Assembly (NCBI GenBank): GCA_039931065.1
Contig: JBDTSP010000013.1
Location: 62,001-126,000, forward strand
DNA from: CADEED01 sp039931065
GTDB taxonomy: Bacteria; Pseudomonadota; Gammaproteobacteria; Steroidobacterales; Steroidobacteraceae
Reading direction: 5' to 3'
DNA: 64,000 nucleotides
Below the pieces are notes generated by a model. The model was given only the letters and a program-made list of their open reading frames with translations, had not been told where the DNA came from and did not search any database. Shown one piece after another: positions 9,280 to 18,342 of the stretch; the first letter of the stretch is position 1; each line of letters begins with the position of its first letter. The position numbers and the translations under genes were made by a program.

Positions 9280-9843
9280 ATGGCACCCGCGGCGTCAAGC
9301 CTGACCGACCTCATCCATCGCGCCCAACGCGGCGACACTAATGCGGTCGATGTGCTTTTCGAGTGTGTCTATCAAGAGCTGCGCCGCATGGCACGGGCGC
9401 GCTTGCGCAAACATCAACGCAACACGTTGCTGGACACCACCGAACTCGTGCACGAGTCGTACATGCGGTTCGTGCAGGCAGGCCAACTCAAGCTCGAAGA
9501 CCGCGTCCACTTCATGGGTTACGCCGGCAAGATCATGCGCTCGGTGATCGTCGACACCGTGCGCGAACGCCTGGCGCAGCGGCGCGGCGGCAAACAACCC
9601 GCCGTCACGCTCGACAGTCAGTTCGCCGCGCCAGGCAGCGATGCCATGGCACAGGTCCTTGAAGTACACGCCGCTCTCGATGGACTCGCACAACACGATC
9701 CCCGCCTGGTGCAGGTGGTCGAGTTGCGTTACTTCGCGGGCATGACCGACTTGCAGGTCGCCGAGGCCCTCGGGGTGGGCGAGCGCACCGTACGGCGCGA
9801 TTGGGAAAAAGCGCGCTTGCTGCTGGCGGAGAAGTTGTTGTGA
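9280..9843 (+). CDS. ECF RNA polymerase sigma factor (TIGR02999-like)
   Basis: A 187-aa ECF-type sigma factor with a region 2 at about 10-85, whose YQELRRMARARLRKHQRN resembles the ECF group seen next to TPR-containing kinases. Region 4 at about 130-185 carries a helix-turn-helix (GMTDLQVAEALGVGERTVRRDW). No anti-sigma gene of the usual type is adjacent. Instead its stop overlaps the GTG start of a Ser/Thr kinase gene as GTGA, so kinase and sigma factor are translationally coupled. That architecture suggests the kinase controls or is controlled by the sigma factor. The start ATG follows GGTAAAG. The 113-nt gap to the divergent exported-protein run must hold both promoters. Confidence 0.88.
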   Translation: MAPAASSLTDLIHRAQRGDTNAVDVLFECVYQELRRMARARLRKHQRNTLLDTTELVHESYMRFVQAGQLKLEDRVHFMGYAGKIMRSVIVDTVRERLAQRRGGKQPAVTLDSQFAAPGSDAMAQVLEVHAALDGLAQHDPRLVQVVELRYFAGMTDLQVAEALGVGERTVRRDWEKARLLLAEKLL

Positions 9844-12488
9844 ACGAAACGGATTCGAAACCTGGCTTGAGCCAGTTGCTCGACGCCGCGCTGGACCTGC
9901 CGCCTGCGCGGCGAAACGACTGGATCGACGGGCTCCATGCACAGCACGATGCGCTGAAACCGCGTTTGCGCGCCTTGCTGGCGCGCGCCGCCTTTGTGGA
10001 ATCACGCGACTTCCTCGGCAGCCTCCCGGATTTCGGTGACACGGAAATCCCCGGCTTGGGCGGTTCTTTTTCAGGCGAGGCAGCCGGTGATCGCGTCGGG
10101 CCCTATCAACTTCAAAGGCAGCTGGGCGCCGGCGGCATGGGGACCGTGTGGCTCGCGACGCGCGCCGACGGAATGTTCGAACGCAACATCGCGCTCAAGC
10201 TGCCACACCGGGGCATGTTCGGCGCAGATCTCGCCGAACGCATGGCGCGTGAACGCGGCATCCTCGCCGGGCTCGATCATCCGCACATCGCCCGGCTGTA
10301 CGACGCCGGCCTCACGACGGAAGGCCAGCCCTATCTGGCGCTCGAATACGTCGAAGGCGTGGCGATCGACGAATACTGTCGGCGGAACAACTGCGCGCTG
10401 CGCGAACGCCTGAACCTGTTCCTGCAGGTCGCGGACGCGGTGGCCAGCGCGCACGCGCGGCTCGTCGTGCATCGCGACCTCAAGCCCGCGAACATCCTCG
10501 TGGGCAACGACGGGCAGGCACGGCTGCTGGATTTCGGCATCGCCAAACTACTCGATACGCCGTCCGCCGCCGAAGTCCCGCTCACCCAGCTGTCGGTGCA
10601 TGCGATGACGCCGGACTACGCCTCCCCGGAACAGATTCTGGGCCAGCCGGTGACCATCGCCTCCGACGTGTATTCGCTCGGCGTGGTGCTCTACGAGTTG
10701 CTCGCCGGCGTGCGGCCCTACCGGCTGCGCCGCGACACCCGCGGCGCGCTCGAGGACGCGATTTTGCAAAGCATGCCGCGCCGGCCGAGCGAGGCGTGCT
10801 CGCAGGGCCGCGCGCTGCGCGGTGACCTCGACACCATCGTGCTCAAGGCGCTGCATAAACAACCCGACGAGCGTTATGCCACGGTGAATGCGTTCGCGGA
10901 CGACCTGCGTCGCCACCAGCAGGGCCGGCCGGTGCTCGCCCGGCCTGACAGCGCCTGGTACCGGAGCTCGCGTTTCGTGCGGCGCAATCGCCTGGGAGTC
11001 GCGGCCGCGGGCAGTGTCGTGCTCGCGCTCGCCGCCGCCGCCGTGGTCGCAAGCCTGGGACTGGTACAGGCGCGAGCCGCGGAACGGCGCGCTCGCGCTG
11101 AGGCGGAGACCACGCGCCATGTCTCGCGGTTCATGGTCGATCTGTTCAACGTGTCCGACCCCGGCGAGGCGCGCGGCAACTCGATCACCGCACGCGAGAT
11201 CCTCGACAAGGCATCGACGCGAGTCACCACCGGCCTCACGCTGGCGCCGCAGGTTCGCGCGGAGCTGTTGTCGACGATGGCGGACGTGTACGCCAAGCTC
11301 GGTCTCTACGGCAGTGCGCTCGAGTTGAGCCAACCTGCCCTCGCGCTGCGCCGTACCCAATCGCCGGGCTCCGTCGACCTCGCCGACGGCTTCGACCAGG
11401 TGGGCGAGATCCTCATGCTGCTTCGTCGCAGCAAGGAGGCAATTCCCCTGCACCAGCAGGCGCTCGAATTGCGCCGCGTGCTCGAACCCGTCGACCACGC
11501 TGCGATCGCGAAAACTTTGCAACACCTGGCGGTCAGTCACTACGTGGATGGCGACTTCAAGGGGACGATGCCGTTGCTGATCGAATCGCGCGACGAGTTG
11601 CGCAAGGCCGCCGATCCGTCGTCGCAGCAGTTGGGCGAGTTGCTCAAATACACCGCCAGCATTCAGCAGGAACAAGGCGATCTTGCGACAGCGATCGAGA
11701 CGTTTCGCGAGGCGCTGGCGCTGTTGCGCGGCGCGCTCGGTGACGATCACCCGAAGGTCGCCGGCGCGCTCGGCGACCTCGCAATCGCGCTCAAGGAAAC
11801 ACGCAGGTACGAGGAAGCCGAAAAGGCGTACCTCGATTCCCTGGCCATCCAGCGCAAAGTGTTAGGACCGCGCCACCCCGACGTGGGCAACGCGCTCAAC
11901 AACCTCTCGGTCATGTACGCGGAGCAGGGGAAATTCGAGCCGGCGCTAGCCGCCGCGCAGGAAGGCAGTGAAATCCTGCGGGCGACGCTCGGCGATGCAC
12001 ACGACACGACCAACATCACGCGCCTCAATCTTGCGCGCGCCCACGCGCAACTGGGACACCTCGGCGTGGCGGAGCAGGAATTGCGCGACATCATCGCGAC
12101 GCGCCGCCGGACCGGCACCACGGACAACATTTCGTTCGCGGTCACGGTCGATGCGCTCGCCGACGTGCTCAACCGCGAATCCAAGTACGCCGAGGCCCTG
12201 CCGCATGCACGCGAGGCGTGCGCCAGCACCGAAAAGGCGATCGGACGCGATCATTGGCGCTGGGCGACCGTGAATCGCACCCTCGGGGTAACACTCATGG
12301 GACTCAAACGGTACGCTGAAGCAGAACCGGTACTACTCGACAGTTATGAACTCATGCGAAGCAAACGCGGTGACGGCCACCGCACCACGCTGCTGAACGC
12401 GCAACGACTGGTGGAGCTGTACAAGTCGCGTGGTCAGACGACCCGCGCGGCCGAATGGCAGCTGAAGATTGACCGGGCGCATCAGTAG
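9840..12488 (+). CDS. Transmembrane Ser/Thr protein kinase with C-terminal TPR repeats
   Basis: 882-aa product started at GTG 9840, which overlaps the sigma factor stop and follows GGCGGAGAAG. Residues about 88-365 form a Hanks-type kinase: glycine loop LGAGGMGTVWLA, lysine K120 in IALKLP, catalytic HRDLKPAN at 211-218, DFG at 231-233, and the activation/P+1 segment TPDYASPEQ. One membrane helix lies at about 386-408. The C-terminal 470 residues are extracytoplasmic TPRs of the Kinesin-light-chain type (RRYEEAEKAYLDSLAIQRKV and similar repeats). The TPR part probably senses a protein or peptide ligand and the kinase signals inward, plausibly to the coupled sigma factor. Confidence 0.92.
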   Translation: MNETDSKPGLSQLLDAALDLPPARRNDWIDGLHAQHDALKPRLRALLARAAFVESRDFLGSLPDFGDTEIPGLGGSFSGEAAGDRVGPYQLQRQLGAGGMGTVWLATRADGMFERNIALKLPHRGMFGADLAERMARERGILAGLDHPHIARLYDAGLTTEGQPYLALEYVEGVAIDEYCRRNNCALRERLNLFLQVADAVASAHARLVVHRDLKPANILVGNDGQARLLDFGIAKLLDTPSAAEVPLTQLSVHAMTPDYASPEQILGQPVTIASDVYSLGVVLYELLAGVRPYRLRRDTRGALEDAILQSMPRRPSEACSQGRALRGDLDTIVLKALHKQPDERYATVNAFADDLRRHQQGRPVLARPDSAWYRSSRFVRRNRLGVAAAGSVVLALAAAAVVASLGLVQARAAERRARAEAETTRHVSRFMVDLFNVSDPGEARGNSITAREILDKASTRVTTGLTLAPQVRAELLSTMADVYAKLGLYGSALELSQPALALRRTQSPGSVDLADGFDQVGEILMLLRRSKEAIPLHQQALELRRVLEPVDHAAIAKTLQHLAVSHYVDGDFKGTMPLLIESRDELRKAADPSSQQLGELLKYTASIQQEQGDLATAIETFREALALLRGALGDDHPKVAGALGDLAIALKETRRYEEAEKAYLDSLAIQRKVLGPRHPDVGNALNNLSVMYAEQGKFEPALAAAQEGSEILRATLGDAHDTTNITRLNLARAHAQLGHLGVAEQELRDIIATRRRTGTTDNISFAVTVDALADVLNRESKYAEALPHAREACASTEKAIGRDHWRWATVNRTLGVTLMGLKRYAEAEPVLLDSYELMRSKRGDGHRTTLLNAQRLVELYKSRGQTTRAAEWQLKIDRAHQ

Positions 12489-12504
12489 CGGGTCTGAGCC
12501 GAAC

Positions 12505-12525
12505 GTCGGCTGCTGGTCAGCCGAC
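12505..12525. terminator. Candidate bidirectional hairpin between kinase gene and purL
   Basis: Perfect 8-bp inverted repeat GTCGGCTG / CAGCCGAC with a 5-nt loop. It sits between two convergent genes and spans the stop codon of purL. There is no strong T-tract on either side, so its strength as an intrinsic terminator is uncertain. Confidence 0.4.
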
Positions 12526-15500
12526 CCAGCGCCGCGCGTTGCCGAACATGCGGTACCAGCCGGAGTACTCACCCGCACCGTCCGGCCGCCAGGAATTCTG
12601 CGCGTAGCGGAAGACCCGCTCGGGATGCGGCATCGTCAAGGTGATGCGCCCATCCTCGTTGCTGATGGCGGCGATACCAAACGGCGAGCCGTTGGGATTC
12701 GCCGGATAGTTAGTGGCAACCTGCCGGTTGCCTTCGACGTAACGCGCGGCCACGAGGCCGCCGCCCGCGAAGGCGCGCGCCGCCGCGTCGCTTGCGAATT
12801 CCGCGCGGCCTTCACCGTGCGCGACGGCAATCGGCAACATCGAACCGTCCATGCCGGACAGGAAGATCGACGGCGACGGGGTGAGTTCGACCAGCGAGAA
12901 TCGTCCCTCGAACTGCTCGCCGCGGTTGCGCACGAAGCGCGGCCAGCTCGCGGCGCCCGGCACGATCTCCTTGAGCGCGGCGAACATCTGGCAGCCGTTG
13001 CAGACGCCAAGGGAAAAAGTATCGAGGCGCTCGAAGAACTTCTGGAATTCATCGCGCGTGCGCGGGTGGTACAGGATGGACTTGGCCCAGCCTTCACCCG
13101 CACCGAGAACGTCGCCGTACGAAAATCCGCCGCAGGCCACGAGCCCGCGGAAATCGGCCAGCTTCACGCGGCCAGAAAGAATGTCGCTCATGTGAACGTC
13201 GTGGGCTTCGAAGCCGACGCGCTCGAACACCGCACCCATCTCCACCTGGCTGTTGACACCCTGCTCGCGCAACACGGCGACGCGCGGCCGCTTCGAGTTC
13301 ACGTACGGCGCCGACACGTCTTCATCGGGATCGAAAGTCAACGCGACGTTCAGCCCGGGACTGCCCGTATCGCAGGCCGCGCTGAATTCCTCACGCGCGC
13401 AACCAGGCTCATCTCGAAGTTCGCGCATGCGGAAGGAAGTTTCCGACCAGGCGCGGCGCAGGTCTTCCCACGATTCGTCGACGCGGCGGGTCGCAGCTTC
13501 GATACGCACACGCATCTGTCGCGTTGGACCGCCGAGCGCATGGGTGAGCTCGCCGAGGCCGTGCCGTACGAACACCGATTGTGCCGCCGCGGCATGCTCC
13601 ACCTTCACCTGCAACACGACACCGAGCTCTTCGCTGAACAACGCTCCGGCCGCGCCATTGGCGCCGGCGGGTAGTTTGACGTCCAGGCCGCAGTGACCGG
13701 CGAACGCCATCTCGACGAGTGTGGCGAATACACCGCCGTCGGAACGATCGTGGTACGCCAGCACCAGGTTCTGCCCGCGCAATTCAGCCAGTGCCGCGGT
13801 GAGTTGCGTCAGCAAAGCGGGCTCGGCGAGGTCAGGCGGTGTCGCGCCGAGTTCGCCGAACACCTGCGCGAGCGACGATGCGCCCAGGCGATTCGCGCCT
13901 TTGCCGAGATCGACCAGCAACAGGACCGTCGCGCCCATGTCCGTACGCAGCTGTGGCGTCCAGGTCTTGCGCACGTCGCCCACGGGCGCAAAGGCGGAAA
14001 TGATGAGCGACACCGGCGCAACGACGGACTTGCGGCCCGCGCCCTCGCCCCACACGGTTTTCATCGACAGGGAATCCTTGCCGACGGGAATGGCGATCCC
14101 GAGAGCCGGACAGAGTTCTTCGCCGATGGCGTGCACGGTGGCGTACAGGGCCGCGTCCTCACCCGGTTCGCCACAAGCCGCCATCCAGTTGGCGGAGAGT
14201 TTCACATCCGACAACGAGGCAATATCGGCGGCGAGAATATTGGTCAGCGCCTCGCCTACCGCGAGCCTTCCGGATGCCGGCGCGTCGAGCACGGCGACCG
14301 GAGTGCGCTCGCCCATCGCCATCGCCTCACCGGCGTGACCGAAGTAGTCGGCGATCGTGACGGCGACGTCGGCCACCGGCACCTGCCAGGGGCCGACCAT
14401 CTGGTCGCGGCTGATCATGCCGCCAACCGTGCGGTCGCCGATCGAAATGAGAAACGTCTTGTCGGCGACGGCCGGGAATCGCAGCAGGCGATAAGCCGCA
14501 GCGCGAATATCGTCGACTGCGAACGGCAGCGAAGCTGGCCGCGCCGTACGCACGTCGCGCAACATCTTCGGCGCCTTGCCTAACAACACTTCGAGCGGCA
14601 GGTCGACGGGTCTGTTGCCGTTTTTCTGGTCCTCGAGCACCAGCACGCCGCTATCGTCGATCTCGCCGAGCATGGCGAACGGACAACGCTCGCGCCGCGC
14701 GATCGCGGCGAAATCTTCGAGCTTGCCGGCATCGACGATCACGACGTACCGTTCCTGCGACTCGTTGCACCACAATTCCATGGGCGACATGCCCGGCTCA
14801 TCGTTCGGGATCGCGGCGAGATCTATCACCGCGCCGCGGCCGGGTGTGTGCGCGACCGCCTCGGGTACGGCGTTCGACAACCCACCCGCGCCCACGTCGT
14901 GGATCAGCAGCATCGGGTTGTCGTTCCAGCGCGCGCTGCAGCGGTCGATGACTTCCTGCGCGCGGCGCTGAATTTCCGGATTGCCACGTTGCACCGAGGC
15001 GAAATCGAGATCGGCGCTCGACGCTCCGCTGTTCACCGACGAAGCCGCGCCGCCGCCGAGTCCTATCAGCATCGCGGGGCCGCCGAGCACGACGATCTTC
15101 GCGCCGACCGGGATCTCGCACTTGTCGACGTGTTTGCGGCGCACGTTGCCGAGGCCGCCCGCGATCATGATGGGTTTGTGATAACCGCGCAAACGCAGCG
15201 CCGGGTCGCCGTATGCGGCCTGCTCGAAGCTGCGGAAGTAGCCGCAGATGTTGGGACGGCCGAATTCATTGTTGAACGCGGCGCCGCCGATAGGCCCCTC
15301 GAGCATGATGTCGAGCGCCGAGACGATGCGGTCGGGCTTGCCGAGCGGGCTCGCGGAGGCAGAGTTTTCCCACGGCTGCTCGAAGCCGGGAATACGCAGA
15401 TGCGAGACGGAAAAGCCGGTGAGGCCAGCCTTGGGCTTGGCGCCGCGGCCCGTCGCGCCTTCATCGCGAATCTCGCCGCCCGAACCGGTCGCCGCGCCGG

Positions 15501-16410
15501 GGAACGGCGAGATGGCGGTCGGGTGATTGTGCGTCTCGACCTTCATGAGAATGTCGATCGGCTCGTCGATCGCACCGTAGATGTCGTTCTGGGGATTCGG
15601 GAAGTAACGTTTCCCGATTGGCCCCTCGATGACCGAGGCATTGTCGCGATACGCCGAAAGCACGCCCTTGGGGTGCAGCGCGTGAGTATTACGGATCATC
15701 GCGAACAGCGACTTCGGCTGGCGTTCGCCGTCGATGATCCAGTCGGCATTGAAAATCTTATGGCGACAGTGCTCGGAGTTCGCCTGCGCGAACATCATCA
15801 GCTCGACGTCGGTCGGGTCGCGCTTCAACGCGGCGAAGTTCTTGACGAGGTAGTCGATCTCGTCGTCCGAGAGCGCGAGCCCGAGTTCGGTATTGGCGAC
15901 CACGAGTGCATCGCGGCCACGCGCCAGTGAGACCGTGCGCAGCGGCCGGGCCTTCTCTTTCACGAACAACTGTGCGGCCGCGGCGCGTTCGAACAACGCC
16001 GTTTCGGTCATGCGATCGAACAGCGGTGTCGCGATGCGCTGCAGTTGCTCGCGCGTGAGAGCACCCGCGACGGTCCAGACGATGCCACGTTCGATGCGGC
16101 GCACGGGCTCGAGCCCGCACACCTTCGCGATGTCGGTGGCCTTGCTCGCCCAGGGAGAGATGGTGCCGAAGCGCGGCACGACGACGATCTCGCCGCCGGT
16201 CGCGGCCGCGATGCCGTCCTCGCGCGGTCCATAGGTCAGCAGCCGTCCGAGCAACGCGCGTTCGCGCGGGTCGAGATCACGCTCGAGGTCGACGAAGTGG
16301 ATGAAGCGGGCGCTGATGGCGCCGATGCCGGGATGGAGGGCCTCGAGTGCGGGGCGCAGTTTGGCGATGCGGAAATCGGAAACTGCGAGGGCGCCGGCGA
16401 GCTCGATCAT
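12517..16410 (-). CDS. purL: Phosphoribosylformylglycinamidine synthase, single-chain large form
   Basis: ATP-dependent amidation of FGAR to FGAM in purine synthesis, using glutamine. The 1297-aa chain is the fused form of gamma- and betaproteobacteria: an N-terminal PurS-like domain, a linker, two PurM-like synthetase halves and a class I glutaminase at the C-terminus. Hallmarks are VETHNHPTAISPFPGAATG, GNPEIQRRAQEVIDRC and the nucleophile-elbow GVCNGCQM. The start at 16410 (MIELAGALAVSDFRI) fits the family; the longer in-frame ORF reads through a palindrome and was rejected. A perfect 46-bp palindrome ends 16 nt upstream of the start codon, so leader structure may affect expression. It runs in the same direction as the DUF1820 gene. 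Confidence 0.96.
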   Translation of the reverse strand: MIELAGALAVSDFRIAKLRPALEALHPGIGAISARFIHFVDLERDLDPRERALLGRLLTYGPREDGIAAATGGEIVVVPRFGTISPWASKATDIAKVCGLEPVRRIERGIVWTVAGALTREQLQRIATPLFDRMTETALFERAAAAQLFVKEKARPLRTVSLARGRDALVVANTELGLALSDDEIDYLVKNFAALKRDPTDVELMMFAQANSEHCRHKIFNADWIIDGERQPKSLFAMIRNTHALHPKGVLSAYRDNASVIEGPIGKRYFPNPQNDIYGAIDEPIDILMKVETHNHPTAISPFPGAATGSGGEIRDEGATGRGAKPKAGLTGFSVSHLRIPGFEQPWENSASASPLGKPDRIVSALDIMLEGPIGGAAFNNEFGRPNICGYFRSFEQAAYGDPALRLRGYHKPIMIAGGLGNVRRKHVDKCEIPVGAKIVVLGGPAMLIGLGGGAASSVNSGASSADLDFASVQRGNPEIQRRAQEVIDRCSARWNDNPMLLIHDVGAGGLSNAVPEAVAHTPGRGAVIDLAAIPNDEPGMSPMELWCNESQERYVVIVDAGKLEDFAAIARRERCPFAMLGEIDDSGVLVLEDQKNGNRPVDLPLEVLLGKAPKMLRDVRTARPASLPFAVDDIRAAAYRLLRFPAVADKTFLISIGDRTVGGMISRDQMVGPWQVPVADVAVTIADYFGHAGEAMAMGERTPVAVLDAPASGRLAVGEALTNILAADIASLSDVKLSANWMAACGEPGEDAALYATVHAIGEELCPALGIAIPVGKDSLSMKTVWGEGAGRKSVVAPVSLIISAFAPVGDVRKTWTPQLRTDMGATVLLLVDLGKGANRLGASSLAQVFGELGATPPDLAEPALLTQLTAALAELRGQNLVLAYHDRSDGGVFATLVEMAFAGHCGLDVKLPAGANGAAGALFSEELGVVLQVKVEHAAAAQSVFVRHGLGELTHALGGPTRQMRVRIEAATRRVDESWEDLRRAWSETSFRMRELRDEPGCAREEFSAACDTGSPGLNVALTFDPDEDVSAPYVNSKRPRVAVLREQGVNSQVEMGAVFERVGFEAHDVHMSDILSGRVKLADFRGLVACGGFSYGDVLGAGEGWAKSILYHPRTRDEFQKFFERLDTFSLGVCNGCQMFAALKEIVPGAASWPRFVRNRGEQFEGRFSLVELTPSPSIFLSGMDGSMLPIAVAHGEGRAEFASDAAARAFAGGGLVAARYVEGNRQVATNYPANPNGSPFGIAAISNEDGRITLTMPHPERVFRYAQNSWRPDGAGEYSGWYRMFGNARRWVG

Positions 16411-16426
16411 GGAGGGCGCGAATTGT

Positions 16427-16472
16427 AATGGGGACACTCCCCATTTCCTAGGAAATGGGGAGTGTCCCCATT
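16427..16472. repeat. Perfect 46-bp palindrome (REP-like copy 1)
   Basis: The two 23-nt arms meet at 16449/16450 with no spacer and are fully complementary; each outer part reads GGGGACACTCCCCATTTCC. It fills the gap between the DUF1820 stop (2 nt away) and the purL start (16 nt away). Its ends GGGGAC...GTCCCC are shared with the elements at 41557, 41649 and 43983. As RNA it would fold into a very stable hairpin just ahead of the purL ribosome-binding region. Confidence 0.9.
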
Positions 16473-16474
16473 TC

Positions 16475-16819
16475 TTACTTCTTGGGGCCTGGATCTGCGC
16501 CGGCTGGCGTGTACATGGACATCGGAAAGGCCGAGACATTCGACCCTTCGAATGCACTGATCTTGGCCTGCCCCTCTTTCTTCACTTCATCGATCCGCAG
16601 GATGGAGTGCATGGGCAACATGGTGCACTTGACCCCGGTGAACTCGGATTTGATGCGTTCTTCGCCCGGGTCCACGACCACGGACGACCGCTCCCCGAAC
16701 ACCAGCTCCTCGACCTCGATGAAGCCGAACAAGCGACCCTGGCCCACTTTGCGGGCATATACCTCGTAAACCTTGCCCTGGTTCACGAACATAATCTTGA
16801 AAATGTGACTGGATGCCAT
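16475..16819 (-). CDS. DUF1820 family protein
   Basis: A 114-aa conserved gammaproteobacterial protein of unknown function. The pattern HIFKIMFVNQGKVYEVYA, then GFIEVEELVFGERSSVVVDP and LPMHSILRIDEVKKEG, is characteristic of DUF1820. The start MASSHIF at 16819 is chosen over an upstream ATG at 16855 because family members begin at this point. It lies directly upstream of purL on the same strand, with only the palindrome between them. It looks cytosolic, with no signal or membrane segment. Its C-terminal tail, rich in Pro, Ala and Gly, is variable in the family. Confidence 0.9.
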   Translation of the reverse strand: MASSHIFKIMFVNQGKVYEVYARKVGQGRLFGFIEVEELVFGERSSVVVDPGEERIKSEFTGVKCTMLPMHSILRIDEVKKEGQAKISAFEGSNVSAFPMSMYTPAGADPGPKK

Positions 16820-16900
16820 CGAACGACTTAAGGGGGCGTTAACCTTTGCCTTCATACACGCATGAGCCGCGGGAAGCTAGGGCTCAGAGGGTACCGATAC

Positions 16901-18211
16901 ATGGCGCTCCGGCTACGCGTCATCAGCGATCATCGCCACCGAATGGGCGACAAGAGCACGTTTGTCTTTGGAGTCTCGGGAGGAAGCATAGGACGCTCCG
17001 CCGAGAACGACTGGGTGTTGCCTGATGACATGCGATATGTGTCCGGCAGGCATGCACGCATCGTCTATCACAAGAACCGCTTCCTGCTGCAAGACACCAG
17101 CAGCAACGGCACCTACATCAACGACCTCGAAAAACCGCTCGGCGGGAGCAACCCGCACGAGTTGAAGTCCGGCGACATCATCCGCATCGGCGAATATCAC
17201 GTGCAGGTGCAGATCGATTCGGCCACCGATTTCTCGCTCGACGACAGCGCGCTGTACGCCACGCAATCAACGGGTTCGACCAGCAGCCGCCGACGCTCCC
17301 CGGCGGGCGATCTCGGCGCATCCCTGCGGCTCGAGAATCTGCTCGAGGCCAGCAACGACACCTCGAGTGATGAGCTCAAGCCGGTCAACGCGTTTGGCCA
17401 GGCAGTCTCGGCGCGGACGCGCGCGTTGCATCAGACCCAGGATTTGCACAAGGAACCCTCGACCTCCCCGGAACTCGACGTCGATTCCGAGGCGGTGGCA
17501 CGGCGCATCGCGCGACTCGCGAAGGCCGCGACCAAACAAGCCAGAGAAAAAGCGCTGCACCAGTCATCGCCCTCCACCGTTCCGCTAACGACGGCGCCTT
17601 CCCCGCCGACGCACGACAACACTCCGGGGCTGCAGGCGTTCTGCCGCGGCGCCGGCATCGGCGCCGAGACCCTCCCCGTCGACGCGCACGCGCGCATGCT
17701 GCATCTCGCCGGACAATTGCTGCGCGAATCGCTGCTCGGTCTCAAGGAAAGCAATCGCGCGCAGCTCGACCAACGCAACCAGATGCGGGTTACCTACCAG
17801 AAGGAGCCGCGCGATCTCAGACCCTCACTCGACCGGCACAGCGTGGATGAATTGATCCAGGAGTTACTCAAGGCGCACGACAGCCGGCGCTTCGATGCGG
17901 TTCACTGGCTGCGCGAATCCTTCGCCAACGCGCGCCGTCACGACGATGCGATGATCCAGGCCATGTACGCGGCGTTCATCGACTTCATGGGCCGGCTCGA
18001 CCCGCGCGACCTGGCCACCCGCTTCGAGCGCAGCGCCCGCCGCAAGACCATGGGCAATTGGGAACTCTACGGCGATTTCTATCGCAGCCTGTGCGAAATG
18101 CAGCCCGGCGCGCTGCCCCACATCTTCGTTGAAACCTTCGCGCAGAATTACGAGGCGGCCGCGCGTGAAGGCGACCCCGACCCCTCGCGCAACAGCATCG
18201 ACGCCGCTTAG
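16901..18211 (+). CDS. FHA-domain protein resembling type VI secretion TagH/Fha, orphan
   Basis: 436-aa protein with an N-terminal forkhead-associated domain (about residues 5-105). The phosphothreonine-binding residues are visible: GRSAEND at 31-37, SGRH at 48-51 and SSNGTYIND at 67-75. A long low-complexity linker follows. The C-terminal 170 residues (from about 265) form an all-helical domain like that of T6SS FHA proteins: LELI-type helices, HARMLHLAGQLLRESLLGL, then FDAVHWLRESFANARRHDDAM. The start MALRLRVISDH at 16901 fits the family better than the ATG at 16862. In T6SS clusters TagH is phospho-regulated by the PpkA kinase. No other T6SS gene is in this window, though a Ser/Thr kinase lies 4 kb away. 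Confidence 0.75.
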   Translation: MALRLRVISDHRHRMGDKSTFVFGVSGGSIGRSAENDWVLPDDMRYVSGRHARIVYHKNRFLLQDTSSNGTYINDLEKPLGGSNPHELKSGDIIRIGEYHVQVQIDSATDFSLDDSALYATQSTGSTSSRRRSPAGDLGASLRLENLLEASNDTSSDELKPVNAFGQAVSARTRALHQTQDLHKEPSTSPELDVDSEAVARRIARLAKAATKQAREKALHQSSPSTVPLTTAPSPPTHDNTPGLQAFCRGAGIGAETLPVDAHARMLHLAGQLLRESLLGLKESNRAQLDQRNQMRVTYQKEPRDLRPSLDRHSVDELIQELLKAHDSRRFDAVHWLRESFANARRHDDAMIQAMYAAFIDFMGRLDPRDLATRFERSARRKTMGNWELYGDFYRSLCEMQPGALPHIFVETFAQNYEAAAREGDPDPSRNSIDAA

Positions 18212-18342
18212 CGACGTTGGCCCTGCGGGGCGCTCCCGGCCTTGCCGGGCTTGTTTCCTCCCCACTGCCTGTCGAAACTGGCCGCGCCCATTCGTTTAGG
18301 GGATGAACCCGGCACAGCGCCGGTCCAGTTTTGGAGCCCGCG

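Noticed and set aside
14848..15930. 360-codon plus-strand frame opposite purL
   Set aside because: Antisense shadow of purL; no motifs and atypical composition.
16411..16557. N-terminal extension of PurL (49 extra residues)
   Set aside because: The extension translates the palindrome at 16427-16472 and part of the DUF1820 gene, and PurL proteins begin at the MIELAG equivalent.
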